Part shown: positions 59,808-64,000 of the stretch, in pieces
How the letters are laid out: each line of letters opens with the position of its first letter
Numbering within the stretch: position 1 is the stretch's first letter
Assembly: GCA_963920765.1 (NCBI GenBank)
Contig: OY987245.1
Span: 3,736,727-3,800,726, forward strand
Length of the DNA: 64,000 nucleotides
From: Ulota crispa
Taxonomy: Eukaryota > Streptophyta > Bryopsida > Orthotrichales > Orthotrichaceae
Direction of reading: 5' to 3'
Program-made: the position numbers and the translations under genes
Notes under the pieces: model-generated
Database searches by the model: none
Seen by the model: only the letters and a program-made list of their open reading frames with translations
What the model was told of the DNA's origin: nothing

Positions 59808-60183
59808 CTGTACCCATACATGACCAATCCCCTTTTCTGCACTCTACATTTAGGGTGTTCAACACTCACTCTTGAACCCATAGTGGAGCAATGAATGTCA
59901 CTTGCACAAGCACGTCAATTGCTAAGTTACAATGAGACTATAGAAGTTGGGACCGTCAAACACATGTATAATAGCACATCAAAACAATTTCAAGGGTAGT
60001 CTAGAGTTGCTTTTAGGGACCCTATGAACTACAACTTTGGGATCTAATATAAAATAATCTACAATACTTTTATCCACAAAAATTACCCTCCATGATAGCT
60101 TGTTGTTGAAAGGCTACCCGTACAAAAAAAATTCCTGAAACTCGGAAACCTTGAGATACCCTGAACCCTTAAAACCTCAGGTA
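59808..60183 (+). repeat. Dispersed repeat R330, copy 3 (uninterrupted)
   Basis: Same orientation as the 35.5-kb copy. It provides the empty site for the MITE there. It ends about 85 bp before the homology of the right PCNA arm begins. Confidence 0.75.
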
Positions 60184-61890
60184 ACCTTAAACGAAACCAA
60201 TGCTTCGGTCAGTTACGTATTTGCATGCAGACTTCAAGCATCAATCTTGAAAAGACCTAGAGTGAATGCTTGGGATTGGTGGTCTCTTCCATAACCCTTC
60301 AACGATTCGTCCTCCAGGTCCGTGTGAAATCGTGCAGCATCCGGACCAGTGCCGCGTCGTTCTGCGTGAGTTGAAATCCCAGGAGCAGCAGTGAGACTGG
60401 GGCAAGGTCCGGGAAGAACCGACCGCGAGTTCAATGCTAGCCAACTGAAATAAGAAAAAACCGTTTGCAATTTATATACTTCGGCTACAAACCGGTCAAA
60501 AATCTTTAAACCTTATTTAAATTTTTTATTTATAGTATGAAATAGAGAAAATAACCGAAAGAGCTCCTTGATAAACCGGTTCAATCCAGGAATTGAAGGA
60601 AATCTACGGAAAAATCTCAAATATTTCCCGGACTCTCACTGGGCCTCCTTATAAATTCTTTCCGCAGGTTGCTAAGCAAAGCGAAGCATGTGGTGAAATC
60701 CAGAAGTTGCCACCTTCGGAGACCGGTAACGATTCCCGAAGACTTCTCTCAGCTTTCCGGAACCGGGCGCGTCCGAAATCACTGCCCTCTACATGCAAGC
60801 AGTACGACACGGAAGTCCGAACCACGAAATGCTGAACTAACACACAAGCAGACGTGCATGAGAGAACCTCTTGCCTGCAATGTACAGTACATGCAATACA
60901 ACACAGAAGTTCCGAGTGATGAAGGCCTCGGTTCCCTGGACAAACAATGCCACTGGCGACCGGTCGGTAAACAATGCCAGGACCTCCAGGGCTTCCAGCG
61001 TCCACAATGTTCACTCCCCAAAAGACTGCAGTCTTTTGTTGTTCCCAAACACTCTATGCAGCCGCCCCCAAGCATCCCAAACTCAGTACCCCACGCGCCA
61101 ACATGAATGCCACATGCATCTCCAGAATGACCCAGGTCCATCGCCTATGCGCGGCCACATCCACTATTTTTCTTGCCTCCATTCTCCATCCACACTCGTT
61201 CATACCCAGCCTTCACAGCTCCACACCAGCCACACGTTCGCAGACCGCAACCCAACACACCACGACTTTCGCATGCCACCACAACCACAAAACCCCCTCC
61301 CCGATGCCATGACAGCCAAACCACACTCTCCGATAAGATCGTCGTTATCCGACTCAAAAAATACAATCATTCTCGGCGTCCCCATACAACCACTCCGCGT
61401 TGTCAACGCGGATACCATCTACCGCTCCGCACCAACCCTCCCGCAAACTAGTCCTCACATCGTGCTACACGGTCATACGCCGGTCACTTCGGGATGCGGC
61501 GGAGGTGCCTCGTAAGCTTGCTTGCCGACCCAAATGGCCGCTGCCTGCTCTCCATACCATGTCATCCCCAACGCGCCGGAAAACCAAGCCACTCCGCAAC
61601 ATGGTCTCTCCGAGACATCGCCCGCTCCATCCTCCACACACGGACCAAACACGTCCCGTCTCCCTCGCATCCCGCTCCCACTCCCAGGGACATCTAACTG
61701 GTTCTACTTCCACCTAGCGGCCGCAAGGTCGTGCCCGTCGTGCTGGAACGAATCCCGCCGTCGACACCTCCCTCGCTCGCACAACCGCGGCCCACCACCC
61801 ACTCTAATTTACACAGCTCCCGCCTCCCGTCTGCCCTCTCGCTGTCCGTGGAGGCTGCCGAAATACATACAGGAACCACACGCCGTCTCT

Positions 61891-63690
<1,800 letters not shown>

Positions 63691-63752
63691 TCAGAGCACG
63701 ACGACCAACAAGTCTTTCTTCGAGAAGCAGGAGGCAGAGTATGGCGAGAGAG

Positions 63753-63823
63753 GGCGGGAACTAGGGGGGGAACGTTGTTGGCGCGAAAAGGATGCTGAAG
63801 AAGTAGACGTTGAATGGCGGGAA
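63753..63823 (-). promoter_or_regulatory. E2F-like sites of PCNA-2
   Basis: On the minus strand: TTCCCGCC at 63816-63823, TTTCGCGCC at 63780-63788 and TTCCCGCC at 63753-63760. Order and spacing match PCNA-1 (about 35 and 27 bp) although intervening bases have changed, which suggests selection on the sites. Confidence 0.75.
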
Positions 63824-64000
63824 CTTGGAGTTGCGTTGCTCTGCGGTCCGCTGCTCCGCATGCCGCTTTCTGACGGTCGCCGTCGCCACTTCTGGAATCT
63901 ATCCTGTTGTTAGAGTTCTTCTATGGCTGGTCTGTAGAAGTTTCGTGCTGTGTGAACGAGTGAAAATGTATTGGTTGAAGGCCTGTGTAGAGAGAATTTA

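Overview
The window is nuclear DNA of a land plant. Plant-type markers are an F-box/kelch gene with plant-like architecture, a gene with the plant-specific DUF688-type VPYSWEAAPGKP motif, a telo-box and oligopyrimidine leader in front of a ribosomal protein gene, E2F sites in PCNA promoters, and Stowaway-, Tourist- and CACTA-type elements. The very low gene density, AT-rich intergenic DNA and strongly GC-rich PCNA genes would suit a large-genome bryophyte, lycophyte or fern, but I cannot fix the lineage from sequence alone.

Layout. 0-3.3 kb: nested miniature transposons and an 850-bp near-perfect hairpin. 4.4-6.3 kb: three-exon F-box/kelch gene on the minus strand, with a duplicated promoter/leader. 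7-15 kb: AT-rich DNA with inverted-repeat elements. 14.8-16.6 kb: single-exon DUF688-like gene (minus) whose 3' end is tandemly duplicated. 17-21.4 kb: MITEs and a possible tiny two-exon gene. 21-38 kb: transposon-derived DNA, including a 1.4-kb direct duplication with minisatellites, nested elements, and islands of moderate GC that may hold a decayed gene. 40.5-40.8 kb: RPL38/eL38 (minus), with a MITE just upstream. 41.3-46.5 kb: repeats, a 36-A tract and one lysine-rich ORF. 46.9-63.9 kb: two PCNA genes in inverted orientation, flanking about 10 kb of gene-free DNA that carries a 3.1-kb CACTA element, a foldback hairpin and nested MITEs.

Both PCNA copies are complete 263-residue, four-exon genes. 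Their transcribed bodies and 3' flanks appear identical over 2,790 bp, introns included. Their promoters and leaders are clearly diverged, yet both keep three E2F-like sites in the same order. An old inverted duplication homogenised by recent gene conversion explains this best.

The confident genes (F-box/kelch, DUF688-like, RPL38, PCNA x2) do not form a pathway. RPL38 and PCNA share growth and cell-cycle-linked promoter elements. The rest of the window is a dense record of non-autonomous transposons: TA-flanked AGGTAG-TIR elements (5 copies), ATTAAATTGGGA-TIR elements (6), TTTAACCCCTAAAGG-TIR elements (5), long foldback hairpins (3) and several smaller families. Nesting shows the order of some insertions. 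All coordinates and comparisons were made by eye, so repeat boundaries are approximate to a few bases.
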